Translations under genes and position numbers: made by a program
Notes under the pieces: generated by a model
What the model saw: the letters and a program-made list of their open reading frames with translations, nothing else
Database searches by the model: none
What the model was told of the DNA's origin: nothing
In this document: in pieces, positions 35,165-47,775 of the stretch
Layout of the letters: each line of letters begins with the position of its first letter
How positions within the stretch are numbered: position 1 is the first letter of the stretch
DNA from: Nomia melanderi
Lineage: Eukaryota > Arthropoda > Insecta > Hymenoptera > Halictidae
Direction of reading: 5' to 3'
Assembly (NCBI RefSeq): GCF_051020985.1
Contig: NC_135009.1
Span: 8,936,606-9,000,605, forward strand
Length of the DNA: 64,000 bases

Positions 35165-35798
35165 CGGTCTTAAATTGAAAATTCAATCTTATGAATCATT
35201 GTAGTTTTGAAACTGGTGAAATATAGATAGAATTCTTTATTAGAGGATTTGATTCTACTATTATCGTAAAGAAATAATCTGCAACGTATCTAAGTTTGAA
35301 AAAAAATTAACAAGCAAAGTTCTACAATAAATCAATAAACTCGAACTATTAAGCAGCATTATACAACTCGATCCAACAGTTCCAAACAGCAAACCATTCC
35401 ATCGAGCAGCTCACTACTAATTAACTCAACCCACAACCTTCGTAAACTATCGATCGACCAATCACCGACACAACCAATCGTTCCACCCCCAATCGATACC
35501 CAATAAGTCCGCCAAGTTCCATCTATCCGCAACGATCCTCGACCAGTAACAGGTTGTGATCGCAACTTTCTCCGATGACGGTTGGCACGCGGCACAGCCG
35601 ATATTCCTTGGTCGAAGATAGTCATTAGCCAGCGGAGAGAAAGGAATAATTGTTTTCAAGGATTCCGGGAGGAGTAGAATTACCCGCGGCCAGGCGCCGG
35701 AAACGGCGAGAGGTCTCGTTACGGAAAATAGACAGTGCTCGATCATTGCGGATAGAAAAGTCGAATAAAAGTGCGTTTGTGTTATCTGTACAGTTGTT
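35165..35798. other. Non-coding DNA
   Basis: AT-rich at first, then moderately CpG-rich from about 35500 to 35760. Two overlapping minus-strand frames (35359-35625 and 35462-35746) are not supported. Confidence 0.4.
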
Positions 35799-36049
35799 TT
35801 AATCCGTTCAGAACTATTTTTTACACGGAATTATGTTCACTTATCTAACAACAACGAACCGTCGTTCAATGAATCATCAGTAACGACATTGTTTCGAAGA
35901 AAGTAGCGGTATTACATTACTTTTCTGACAAAAATAGGCTCAAAGCAAAGGTGTTTATATGATTGACTCTCGCAGTTCTAATATTTTATCACATATTGAA
36001 GTAGTAAAACAGTGAATATTATAACATACACAGGGTCTGAAGAAGTTAA
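35799..36049. mobile_element. Probable TTAA MITE, decayed ends
   Basis: The left end TTAATCCGTTCAGAACTATT and the reverse complement of the right end, TTAACTTCTTCAGACCCTG, agree over TTAAnnCnTTCAGAnC. The length (251 bp), AT-rich body and TTAA boundaries fit the other elements. Similarity between the ends is modest. Confidence 0.4.
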
Positions 36050-37686
36050 AACAAAGTTAAGTCGTGGGTTGATGGAACTTTAAAAATATAATTAAATAAA
36101 AAAGGCTTAGCCGCGTCAGCGGCAGAATTACACGGCCCCGAGTTTCACCGTGGCTACGCTAACAGCGCGATTCAATTACTCGACCCGTGGACGTTTTACG
36201 GATCGTGAAAGCTTGCGCCGAAGTCGCGGGGTTTAATGGAACGATAACCAGGAGTAATTTCTACGTTGGTGTCTGCAACAAGCCACGATCTTCTTCGTTT
36301 TTTCTCTTGTGTGACGGTAATTTACATTATGTGGTATGTTTGCGATAGATCTAACTATTAGGAGAGATCGATTAATGTTGATATTTCAAATTAAATGAAT
36401 CCTTCATGAAACAAGATTTAAAATATTCAAAACCGCCAGAAGAGAAACTTGAATTACATATTAAACTTCCGAATAATAGAAAAGAAGGAAACTACACATT
36501 CCTCTTTCGTTTCTTAAACAATTAAATTGTTTGTTCGCGATTTTGGGTGCTAGATATCAAAGTTCGATGTCTATTAAGTGTCTTACATCAATGATTATTG
36601 CACAGCATAATCGAATTACAGCCTTAACTTCAGTACATTGAAAATTTTATAAAACTTTGCTCGAACAATCCTGAGCTTAATCTTTCCTTCCTTTGTAATT
36701 TGCTCCGTGCTATAAACCAACTAGAATAATACCGTGAAGAAACGGGTGCGGAATGCAGAGCAGAATTTTTCCATGAGACAATTCATTTCGGGGATAATCA
36801 TTTTTGCACACTCGTGGAGCACGAATGTTGCCGACCCACGTGTCTGTTCGTGGCTCACTGTTTTCACTTCTCCTGGATACTAACACGTTCTCGCCGCACG
36901 AGGACCGGAAAAGCCGATTACCGCGTGAACGAAGTCTCTCAGGGGAAAACGTGGCTCCACGTTTTCGGGTTATTTTCCCGGATTCCCGGTCACCCTCGGA
37001 ACTTTTAATACTATGTACTGAAAATTGGAAGTTACAAATGTGTTGATAAGCAGTCCCTGCTATACAAAATGATGTTCATTTCAAAAATAAAAATTTTGCG
37101 CAAATAAATTCCGCTTCTCTATTTATATAACGTTCAGTCATGTAAAAAATTTCATAATATCCCCATAATATAAAACAAATATAACCACCATATGTTTAGC
37201 TCTATACCTTACAACCTTTTCCTAAAGCACTTTTGTTAGTATCATTCATACTTTTTAAGTTATTTCGTTTTGTCCAGAAAACGGCTATTTGGCCGCACCG
37301 TTCGCCGGGTGCAGTAACGCGCACGACCGGAAACTGGGTAGTTTAGCAAGTATCGGGTAAATTTCCAAGTCCGTTACGAGCGTCGGCTGTCGATATCAGA
37401 TCGTTCTCCCGACGATCGGAGCGGGTTGATTGGACAGCCGGAAAGCGACGCGAGTCGATCGAAACTGGAGACTGTTGATATCAAGTCACGAATTACGAAC
37501 GTTGCACCGTAATTATTTAACGGTGAACCCGAGTCAAATTGCCTGATACGTGTGTTCTTACATTGCCAATTACAACAGTGGATTTACTACGATTTATTTG
37601 AAATTTTCTGGGATAAGCATGTGTATATTGTTTTTTAAAATTCTATAAGAAGTACTTTGAAATAGATTATTTTGATCCGTCTTGTG
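36050..37686. other. Non-coding DNA, no gene recognised
   Basis: A small CpG-rich block at about 36100-36240 and another at 37290-37470 lie in AT-rich DNA. The overlapping plus-strand frames near 36804-37046 are unsupported. Confidence 0.4.
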
Positions 37687-37849
37687 TTAAATTGAGCGTA
37701 GACTTAAGTATCTAATAATATCCAATACTTCAGTTGAGCTACATATTTCAGTAATTCTCTGAAGAGTAGAGTTTCGAAATTTCGTTGTTAAAAAAAGGAG
37801 AATAGCTTTCTCCTACAAATAATTTCGTTACATTCCCCGACTCTCCATT

Positions 37850-37905
37850 TCGCGGAGCTAATCACTTTACTGAACGACTAACTCAATTAGTAGTTCCAGC
37901 GTAAA
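37850..37905. mobile_element. F1-family right-end fragment
   Basis: CTAATCACTTTACTGAACGA then TAGTAGTTCCAGCGTAAAA matches the right end of F1, with the TTAA decayed to TAAA. The left part may extend back to about 37687 but has no clear terminal repeat. The fragment ends at the left edge of a CpG-rich block (37920-38300). Confidence 0.5.
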
Positions 37906-38962
37906 ATTCCACAAACGCGTGTCGCCGCCAGGAGTTCCGCGGGAAAAAGAGAAGAGAAAAGCGCCCGGCGTCGTAATTCGTTATTCCGCAACATCGGTCG
38001 TGCAAAAGAAAAGTCGTGGGCGTGTAATCGTTCCGCGAAGCGCGTCCCACGGTCCTCTGACGTCAGTAATTAAATGGACCGGCGTAATTGAAATTACCTG
38101 GCAGTTGGTAGCGTTCCCGGTTTCGCGTGAGCGAAGACAATGGGGCGGGGAGACACCGTTTGTCCCGGTTTCCAGGCTGCGCCGACTTCCGGCCTGGAAC
38201 GGCGGCGCCACGCGAGCAGGACGAGAACGACCGCTAGCTCGCTCGCCTTCCTTCAAGGCTGTGTCCCTCGCTTCCTGCTCGCGATAATTTCGCCTGAACA
38301 ATGTCGCTAATTGCTCGGTGATGACGGTAGTAAAGTACTTATCGCGCGCGTTAAAACAGTCACGACTGCAAAGAACTCCGAGGGAATTAACGCGGAATTA
38401 AAGAGGCACGGAAATATACGGTAAACGATGGAAATGCGAACGAGGGAGGTTCGATTCGGCAATTCAACTTGGAAGTAGGTTCACTGTGAGGACGAATGAT
38501 GTTTCGGGGACAGCAACGTTTAATATTTACAATCGAAAGTTGTAATCAGATAGTTGAATTATTCAAGGAGCAAGAAATAAGAACATGTTTCTTGTTTTCG
38601 TGTTTAAGAGTTCCGTGATTATTTCAAAAGATTCTTGGTTATAAAGGGTTAACATCTGAAAAGTATGATACATTTGTGAAGGGTTGAATCCACGGAACTG
38701 TTGCTCGGAGTGCTTGAAGAAGCGGACTCCCCAAACAGTTTCCAGACTCTCCACCTAGTTTCGCAAGTAGTTACGGAATACTAGTGAACGGCTACGGTGA
38801 CCTTAACCCGCTAACACTTTCTCCTTTCTCCCTTTTCCTGAATTTACCGAAAGGCTGCAGTGATCTTCAAGACCAAATAATTGTGATCGATGAGTTCTCT
38901 TCCTGAATTTCTGCTACCTACTCAGTTTCTGCTTGAAACAACACTTTGCAACGAACATCTCT
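37906..38962. other. Non-coding mosaic DNA, no gene recognised
   Basis: A CpG-rich block (37920-38300) holds overlapping frames on both strands and one perfect TGACGTCA palindrome at 38058-38065. The rest is AT-rich with AAGGGTTAA and GAAGGGTTGA words near 38645 and 38680 that may be orphan TTAA element ends. Confidence 0.4.
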
Positions 38963-39185
38963 TTAACGCGTTGACCGCTACGAGAATTTATCATATCACA
39001 ACAAACGCGGATGGTACTGAAATTAATTAGCAATGATTTGATATCATAGTTCTTAAGTTACACTATGATCGAGCTACCTACGTAACCAAATGTTCTGATA
39101 CCACATCAGTTTCCTTCTTTTAATCGCTCTCAAGTAATTTGGACGTTCCGGTCATCGGTGACCACCGTGGAGGTTAACGTGTTAA
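38963..39185. mobile_element. F3-family TTAA MITE
   Basis: The left end is TTAACGCGTTGACCGCTACG and the reverse complement of the right end is TTAACACGTTAACCTCCACG. The right part, TCAAGTAATTTGGACG then GGTGACCACCGTGG, aligns with the right part of the copy at 56976-57212. The 223-bp body is non-coding. TTAACACGTTGACTGCCAC-type ends fit the piggyBac group. Confidence 0.75.
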
Positions 39186-42100
39186 TAAAAAGAAAAAAAA
39201 GTTCCTCGACAATAATCTCTCCAATAAGTCGAAATAATTTTGGTCATCAAACGCTATGACTCTCCGCTTCCTATTCGCGTCCTGCTCGAAACAACAGACG
39301 GCTTACAACCAGCCTCTTCTTCGCTAAGGAGAGAAAAAGGAAAGAATCGATTCCTTGGAAACTAAACGATTCCTGCAGCTTTCGCGTGAGCTGAAATCCT
39401 CGTTCCCGGGCGGCGTCGGAGGAAAAAACGGAAAAAGGCGAGGAGACACGCAACGCTCGGTTTAATGGCGGGGCCCAGCCGCATCGGTGATGAGCCCCGA
39501 GACAATACGGCCGAAGAAAGTCCGGGACGTTCGACTTCGGGGGCCGTCTTCCGGCAAGTTTTTGCCCGGTCCCTGAATATTCCTATGCTCCTGCTGCAGA
39601 ATTTCAAGTAACGCCGCGCAACGGAAAAAAACGCGGCCCGAAACATATTTCTCTCGATTGTCTTCCGCAAATCGTCTCAGACGGTAAGATCGAAAAGTCG
39701 TGAGAATCGGTAGTTTCAAGTGGAATCAAAGAGAGAGAGAGAGAGAAAGAAAGAGAGAGACGAAGAGGGAGAAGGCAAGAGCCACCACCCCGGTACGACA
39801 AGAAACCCGATCGACTGGTTCTTCCGTTTGTTTTTATCTCCACGACTCTCTTCCCGAAAGTTTGCAGTCTATTTGCTCGAATTTGAACTCCTTTGAACCT
39901 GTACGTTTTAACCGTTTGAGTGGCAAGCGGCGTGATCACGCTTCTCCGTTACATCGTCTAAAAGTGCTACCCTATCGATTCGTAGAATCGCATTGAGTTT
40001 ATTTGTTTATTTTCATTTAAAATATTTATTTTTATTTTTATTTATTATCTGCTTAGAAATAGAAACATGAGGCAATATTTAATATTTTTTACGAAACGAA
40101 AGTTGTGTTATCGATGTGAATCACGTGATATCTTGAACTTGACCCTACATAGAAAGGGTATGTGGAAAGGTGTTCGTACCTTCTCATTTTCGATATTCTT
40201 CTATGGAAAATATCTTGTTAATCTAAAAGTGAATCTCATAGACACAAGATTGCTTCAAAATATTGCAAACGAAATGAATAACATCCTCTTCAATATTCCA
40301 CGAATACTATCTTAAAACCACCCCTAAATTTTCTAGAATCAAAACACTAGATCAGAAATCTGCTTTATCAACAGCTGGCACTACCAACTCATAAATTCCA
40401 CCTATAAAAATGTAGTCATTCGTAAAATAAAAAAGCACTCTTAATCAAAGCTTTCCCTCAGCCTTCATTAGCCTATAGATTAATTCACCATCTAAAGACA
40501 TAAATTTTTCGTATCCTCTGCTTTCCTCGTTCAGGCCAAGAAATTCCTGGCAGCGTCCCAAGGATCTACAATTTTAGAATCACGTTTTTACGCTAATGCT
40601 ATCACCGGCATTTTCGTCGCAACTAATGTTCGCGTAGCACCGCGTTCACCTTTCGCCCAGAAGACTCCTCAATGTGGATGACGGTTCCCGCAGAAGAAAT
40701 CCCGCGAAAGTTTGCCGCACGAGTTCGCTCAGTTCCATCGCGCCATTACAGTATTCCGGGGATTCACGATGAAAGCTATCCCCGCAAGAAGAAGAAGTAG
40801 CTAAACTTGTTCCCGTCGACGTTGCTCGAAAAGTTAGGAGGCCCCGCGGGACGCTTGGCTCCCGATGATAACCGCGTTACGGAAATCCCGAGCAATTAGG
40901 AGGCGCTCCCCGGATTTCAGTTTTCCCGGAAGTCCCGCCGAGATTATCGGGCTGCGTTTCAAGTTCCAGCCCCCTTCCCGAAGTTTGACAGCGTTACGTG
41001 CCGCGAAAGGCAACCGCGTTCGGGCTGGGAGGAAGGCCGATGATCGCCAACGTTGCTGCCGTTGCTCGCTAACTTCGTGAGTTCGGCGAGACTCCTCGAA
41101 CGGCGAAAGAGTCTCCGCGTCGGCGACGAAAAGAGGAAAGTTCTACGCGAAGGAATTACGAAATTCCGAGCGGACGTGTTCGTTCGGGGACAGGGGGCGA
41201 TCTTTAATTATCGAAGTCACGTTCAGGATTCTAGTTTCCTCGCTCTGCTCGGCGATGAAACTACAGTTTTATTCTTGTATTCTGGGATGTATTCATGGAG
41301 GTGGCAGAGAAGCAAGGACAAAGTGCAAATGATGAGAACATGGGGTGGAAATAAAAAGACCGGTTAAATCAAAGGACAGGAATTATGTTAATTGCGAATC
41401 GTTTCGTTCTCGTTTCTGTATTGTAACAGAACAGCGCTACAATACAACCAGAAAGGCTACTATAATAATAGACACGCGATTAACCAACGAAGCTGTTCCA
41501 AGCCAACCAATAATTACTCAATCTTCCATTATTTCGTAGCCATCCTCTCTCAACATCTGTGGCAATTCCATTTTCCAAACGGTTCGAAACCCCACCGCGA
41601 TGAACGTAAACGTTCCTCGAATCCCACGCAAATGGCCGTCCCGAACAGCTCCAGTTTCTTCTCCTTTCGAAGGAGCCGTGCATAAGAAAAGGGTTGTAGA
41701 AAGTCGATCAGAACGGCCAGCGGCCCGTCGAGAGAGCGATTGCCGATCCGCGCGCGATCTTCCGCCCGAGAAATTTTCCGGTTCGTTGGAGACCGAACTG
41801 GCGAGTGGCCTGCAGCATGGGATACGTGTTTTTGAATTGTAAATACCAGCCCGGGACGAATTAATCCCGGGGCTACGATTAGTGGAGCAAAAGAACGCGT
41901 CCCGGCGTCGCACCGGGCCGGGCGTCCCGTTACCTGATCCCGGCGAGTCTGGTAGCGTACCGACGCTCGAATCGATACGGGAACGCAACCCGCATCCTTC
42001 GGATTCCGAGCGTAACCGCGCGGAAATTATGTCCGGGGGGAATCGCGGAGCAATTCGCCGTGAAAACGTTAAAAAACGCCGCCGGAATGAACGCAATACG

Positions 42101-42354
42101 ACCGGCCCATCGGAGGAGCTTGTTGTTAGACCGGAAAGGCTTTTAATTTCCGACTGCATAAATAACGCTGCGTCGCGCACGCGCTGTTAGGAAGCTGCGA
42201 TTCAATAACAGAGATTGTAAATCGTCCACTGCGTCCTGGAATCCGTGGTCATTTCGCTACATTCGAGATTCCAAGCAGAACTATACAGGGAATACTTCTT
42301 ACTCGGGATGATAAGTCCCCTTTTCGAAATTATCTCGATATTCTTTCGACATGT
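39186..42354. other. Non-coding mosaic DNA, no gene recognised
   Basis: CpG-rich blocks at about 39270-39960, 40600-41240 and 41570-42200 alternate with AT-rich DNA. The longest open frame of the window, minus strand 41518-42180 (220 codons), lies here. It is Arg/Ser-rich, overlaps open frames on the other strand and is treated as spurious. Confidence 0.4.
39727..39775. repeat. GA microsatellite
   Basis: About twenty AG dinucleotides with AAAG and CG interruptions. Confidence 0.85.
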
Positions 42355-42573
42355 TTAAAACTAGACCTACCGAGCACATAAACTGATTTCTTAGTTTCTA
42401 TTTGTATCGAGAGAAACTAGACGTATACGTTTATTAAGATTTTAACTGACTTATGTTGTAGTTTTACTAAATCTACTTCAGTAATTTGTCGCAGCGTCTG
42501 TGCTTTGTTAGCAATTGTAAAGAGAGAAATTGGAAATGGGAAATTTGGAATCATCTGGTAGTGCTAGTGTTGA
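42355..42573. mobile_element. F1-family TTAA MITE
   Basis: The left end TTAAAACTAGACCTACCGAG and the reverse complement of the right end, TCAACACTAGCACTACCAG, are F1 variants. ACCGAGCACATAAA at the left parallels ACCGAGCAGTAAA in the copy at 59930-60151. It is 219 bp, non-coding, with one boundary decayed to TTGA. Confidence 0.7.
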
Positions 42574-44559
42574 TAAACTTTAGACGACAGAACGATCAGA
42601 AGTTTTTAATTAACCTAGAATCAAGTCGAGTAGTGCGCTTCGTTGATTAGTCGTTTGATGAAGCGTTTTTAAACCCTCATAATGAAAATCAACAGATGAA
42701 ATATTTATAAACGCTATCAAGTCATTTTAAATAGTATTTATCGATTGATCAAACTCAAAGAAATAGCCAGTATTAATTCAGCCGAAAATAAGTCATGATA
42801 CTCACATCCTATCAAGAGTTAAACCCAAGATTTACAGCGCTAGGTGGTTCCAGAGAAACTCTGCTTCGATACCCGCGATATATCGTCGACCATTGCCGCC
42901 AATTTTTAGATCTTGACCGGGCATTACTTTATACTCTCACCCCGCGGGAGCAGGTACACATAATTCGCCTGCTCCTCGACGTTCCCTCTCCAACCGCAAT
43001 AACGTTCACCCATCACCCGTTTTTCATCCTTCCACACCGTCGTATCTCATCCCTTCCCCACCGAACAGGAAACGCTTCCACCAGTTTCCTCTGCACCCTG
43101 AATTTTTTCTCCCCTCTGCCCTCTCCGTCGTTCGAACCGGAACTGGTTCGTTTCCTCGACATTCAATCTACCGTAAGAAGCCCGGACGAACCGTGTTTCG
43201 GTTCTTTTAGAATCCCAGACGGACGTTCTTTACGGTGACGCTCGAACCTCGAACGATCGAAGCTGCGTTCTCAATAAGAACGCCACAAACGACTCAAGGA
43301 AACTCGTTATCAGATTTCGATTAAGTCTCGGCCTGTCGACGCCAGATGTACTTAATTACAAGATTCCGGGAAAAATTACCTGCGGCAACCGTACTCAATT
43401 GCGTATCTCAATGGTTTTAACGGTGGAACTTTAAAACAGTGACTTTTCTTAACTTTTTTAGATCTACAGGATAATTCGTTATAATTTCAACTAACTTGTA
43501 CTTCGGTTAATATTGTATCTTTTCTATGGTTCTAATGTTAAGCTTCCATGTATCGCTTGAAAATTGTCAACAGAAAGAATCGATAAAAGTGCAATCAAGA
43601 GAAAATAAGAAAAAACAAGTAAATAGTCGTGTAAAAGTTGATAATGCAAATCGATGCAGAATCGATGCACAGGAGAAACCTGAAAGACAGACGCTGCAAA
43701 GACAGGGTTTGAAAGTGTTAACCGACGTTGCCGGCGTCGACAGAAGTGGGTCGACCGCAACGAGGGTTGCACCCAATAATTAGATATAATTAAATCATAA
43801 CGGAACGGTCGGTTAATCGGACGTAAATCGTGTCGCGTTCCTCGGAGAGGATATTCTCCTACGCGTACGCGTCCATGAACAGTTTTCCACTCGACTTTCT
43901 TTTCCACCGATCAGTATTTTCCTTCGATAGAATCCGCACTTTGTTTGCTCTTCTCGCGTTCCGGTTTCGTTTCGTCTCGCTCATCTCCGGGGATTGTTTA
44001 ACCGCGTTAACTCGTCTTCATCCTGGCTGCCGGGATTTTATTCGGCCGCCTTTGAAGCGCCTCTCTCAAGCCCATTGTGCGCTCGACCTCGTTGCGCGCA
44101 GCTGGAAAAACAACGCCACGGATTTAAGATGCACGCACGCGTCTCGAGGTATGAGATTTTCTGAGTATGGTTAGAGAAATAAAACTGCAGTGTTGGCGGT
44201 ACGTGATTAGCGTGACCAGTTGTTGTGGCTTTAAGACATGCGATAATGTTACGTGACGATGGTCGGATTGATATAAAATGAGTTGAAGTTGACAATGGAA
44301 ACGTTTAATAACAATAGGGATTGACAAATTGTATGTTACGATGCTGTAGAAGTGAATAGCTGTTATAGGTATACTGAAACTTAAAATAGTATACACAATA
44401 CCAACTCGTAGTCGTGATACGAGGGTGATTCATCATCTGGTTCTTCAAGTAAAACGTCCAACTTCGCGTCTCTCAGCTGAAGATGAGGATTATCGCGAAT
44501 TTTTCTCAATTTATTCGAAATTAAGCTCAACAGTAAATATTTTTAATAATACCATTTAC

Positions 44560-45020
44560 AAGGATTTTGGATAGGAAGATATCTTGTTGAAAGCATTCTT
44601 AGAAATGCAAAGGGAATATCCTCTGAAAGAGTTGTGAGCTCCAAAGGGACAAAATTGTTATGTATTTTCAAAGGCTTTGAAAATATAAAAGAAACCAATA
44701 TCCGACAGAAGTCCTTTTGAGAATGATGAATGTCAAAGGGTTTTGAATATTGCGAAGCTCCTTTGGAAATGCAGAAAGGGCCTAATATATTCTCAGGGTC
44801 TCAGGAATGTTGAAAAGGCTAATATTCTAAATATCATAGGATTGTGGAGAGGCCCTTAATATTCCAAAAGTCCTGAGAATGCGAGAGGATCGATATTATT
44901 ATAAGGGTCTCTTAGGAATGTGAAAGAACCAAAATAATTACTAGGGTCCAAGAAATAACGAGGGTCCCACATGAATCTAAAGATTATAGGCCCAAACTTT
45001 AGGGGAATACAAAGGACCTC
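44560..45020. repeat. Highly degenerate repeat, about 40-bp period
   Basis: Variants of GGAATGTNNAAAGG, AGGGTCTC, CCTAATATATT and AGGCCCTTAATATTCC recur at roughly 35-45-base spacing. Units are so diverged that copy number is uncertain, probably about ten. Confidence 0.5.
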
Positions 45021-46107
45021 TTAATATATTGCAAGACTGGCTGATAAAGTGTTATCATATGAAAATAATATATAAGGTGTTCACGTTCCAGAATTTATGA
45101 AAAGGTAAAAAATGTGAAAAGAAATTTGTTTACCATTGTGCGGTTGACCCGGTTGCGCGTAGGTGGAAAAACAACGCACTGCTTCCACATGCTTATGAGG
45201 TGTTGAATCGCGTTTCTGTGTATACTTTTACGCTTCGGTGTGCGCCTGCCACACGACCGAGTTTATTTAACGGAACGCTTACGGAATGTCGATACTTTGT
45301 TAACGTAATTCCAGTGTTCGAACATGCCGCTATTCGCTTCCTATACGCAAGTAAATGAATGACTCTCTTCGACGTCTCCATTCTACTACTAGCGGGACGT
45401 CAACATCGAAGATTGAAAGTCCGCGTATATACTTTGTTCCTTTTCAGTGACTTTTCTACAAACGACTGTTTGCATTTGTTACGACTCTGTTACACGTGCA
45501 AACAAGTATGCAATCAATGACAACGTACGTTCGCAGAAGTAATGAAAATAACAGCAACAACGTGTACGAAGAAAATTGATCTTCCTTATCCTATCACAGC
45601 TGTGGCTTAATGTTACACAAGAAAAGTTCTATTACAACGCATTAGATCAGCACAATTCCCACTCGGATAAAGAAAAATAAAGTTACCAACAATTGAACCT
45701 GATCAATGATTCAACCCTTCTCCGGTCATCGGGATACAATCACCAAGACCAGAGCGCTGCACGGAATTCGTCGGCATAGCTCGTCGATGGTATCGTCAAG
45801 GAGAAAAAACGTGGGAGACCAGGTACCTTGGAAACAAGGTCACACGGGACATGTGTTTATCTCGAAATTCTTTCGCGGCTTTTCAACCGTCGGCTCCGTG
45901 TTACGATAGGCTCCGGTACAATTGGCCCCGACATCACGTCGCGCCATGTGCCCGAACGATTTAGCATGCAGATGCGTTCGTGGCCATTTTGATTACGTCC
46001 GCGAGAAAACCTGTTCCCGGATCTGTTCCGGGACGGGTTTCCGTTTCCCGGCTCGTTAAGACGACACCGCTTCCCTCCCCTTCCCCGTCCGCTGGCCAGA
46101 AAAGTGC

Positions 46108-46135
46108 GTGAGCCTGTTGCAGCCTGTTGCAGCTC
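46108..46135. repeat. GCCTGTTGCAG duplication
   Basis: The 11-base word occurs twice in direct succession with a partial third. Confidence 0.8.
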
Positions 46136-47313
46136 GTTCCCCTTTCCTTCTCCCTCACTTTGCACCACTCGTTTCTCTCTTCTCGAACTCTCGCGCAACC
46201 CCGAGGCGCGTCTTCTATCCGCTGTGGCCTGTCTACTCTCGCGACGCGACTTTTCAGCTCTCGTCTACCGCTAGCCGAGCGTACACACGCTTAGAACGCG
46301 TTTTCTGCTATCTCGTTTGTTCTTCTTCGAACTGGTTTTTCGAGGAATTGTCCCGATCCTTCAAGAAAGTTATACTTGTATCTCACTGGTTTTAATATAG
46401 GTACACTCGCGTCGTGCGTTAACCGCAAATCACTAAACTATATATAAACTATACACAAGTAGACAGGATAATTATTCCGAGAAATTGATCATCTAACCAA
46501 TTTAAAATAAATTATCTAACCAAAAATCAAAATTCAAATCCAACCAGTTGAAAATAAACAGTGAGAGCTATTATAACACCGAAAAGAAATAAAATCTAGA
46601 GCACAATAGCACTAAAGATCAGATCCTTTATTCTCCTACGCCATAATAAACGCATTAGCATTCCCTTCTCCTAACAAACTCTCAATTCCAACCAAAAACA
46701 TCAATGAACCCAGCAGAAAAGGCAACCTCATCAAGACACTAATTTTCCAACACACAAACAAAAGGATCATTAAACTCCGTAGTCGCAACGCATCCCAGCC
46801 GACGGCGTCCTTCCCTCACGACCTGGCTTCCTAGGTTTAAAAAGCAATTAGAAGGACTTTATCGCGGCTTCTTCGTCCCGTCCGGGGATTAAACCGGCGC
46901 ATTATTCAGCGGCGGCACCGGTGGTCGGCACCGCGGCATCTGAAACGAGGACGAGTAAATCCGACGATTCAATTAGGTCGGACTGGACGGTAGTGGGGGC
47001 TGGGGGACGACAAATTAGCGGACGAAAGGCTGTCGTTAACGCGGGGTGGGCCGAGCGGCCCGCCACGATTCCGGGATAATCGACAGGCATTTGCATCGCG
47101 TAATGTCGGCAGGGTGCACGGAATTACGAGGATCCTCAAAGGGAAAGGGCGGCGATCGAAGGGTGGAGGTGGACGCTTCCTATTTATACCCGTCCCACTA
47201 TTTTTGCGGAGAATCCGTTCCATCTAGATTCATCTCATTAAACCCGCGTAAATAGAGTTCCTACAGTACAAAAGAAAACGAATTACATCACACACATATT
47301 TATTTCACATAGC

Positions 47314-47775
47314 TTAACACTAGAACTAACCACACTCTTCAACATGACAGGTTTCAGCCTTCTTATGTCGCAGTAATTCATGTTTCAACATTTTGACTGC
47401 CATGTGACCCAAATTTGAGACGCTATTTCTTATATAAACTTAAACATTCATTTTCTTGGGAACCCATCAAATGAACCGAATATTTTTAAATGTATGAGAT
47501 ATACGAAAGGTACTAGAGTAATTATTATAAAGAATCTTCACTTTTTGATTTCTACTTTGCTAAGGAAACGGTTTCGACTGCACAGAAGTTTTGATGAGTA
47601 GTTCCTTGACAGTCAAAGTGTTAATAGTGTTAAATATCCTGAATGATTTTAAAGGTAAATGCTTTCACTTGGATACCTGCTGTAATGAACATATGAAGAA
47701 ATCGAGAGAAATCTATTGTTACAATTTTTATAAGGATTACGTATTAATTATGTTAAACGGTAGTTCCAGCGTTAA
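47314..47775. mobile_element. F1-family TTAA MITE interrupted by an F3 copy
   Basis: The left end is TTAACACTAGAACTAACC (47314). The reverse complement of the right end is TTAACGCTGGAACTACCG (ending 47775). Removing the F3 copy at 47385-47624 leaves about 222 bp, the usual F1 length. The right part AAATCGAGAGAAATCTATTG and TTTTTATAAGGATTA is shared with the F1 copy at 14288-14515, and GACAGGT near the left end with the copy at 33198. Confidence 0.75.
47385..47624. mobile_element. F3-family TTAA MITE nested in an F1 copy
   Basis: The left end TCAACATTTTGACTGCCATG and the reverse complement of the right end, TTAACACTTTGACTGTCAAG, are F3 ends. The element is 240 bp with an AT-rich, non-coding body. 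It lies wholly inside the F1 copy at 47314-47775, so it inserted later. Confidence 0.75.

Larger units (their letters stand above)
42574..47313. other. Non-coding mosaic DNA, no gene recognised
   Basis: CpG-rich blocks lie at about 42840-43420, 43700-44150, 45690-46350 and 46790-47240. A degenerate repeat region is at 44560-45020 and a short GCCTGTTGCAG duplication at 46108-46135. Frames in the blocks, such as 42795-43238 and 45857-46198, show no recognisable domain. Confidence 0.4.

Noticed and set aside
38058..38065. Perfect TGACGTCA (CRE-type site)
   Set aside because: A single 8-base motif is expected by chance at roughly this frequency in a CpG-rich window and has no supporting context.
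38440..38465. tRNA B-box-like GAGGTTCGATTCGG
   Set aside because: There is no A box and no cloverleaf arms around it.
41518..42180. Longest open frame (220 codons, minus strand)
   Set aside because: It is Arg/Ser-rich, lies in a CpG-rich block where stops are rare, overlaps plus-strand frames of 80 and 102 codons, and has no recognisable domain.
44420..45080. AGGGTGATTC near 44424 and AAGGTGTTCA near 45076 as ends of one element
   Set aside because: The two words are in the same orientation, so they are not inverted repeats, and no target duplication is visible.
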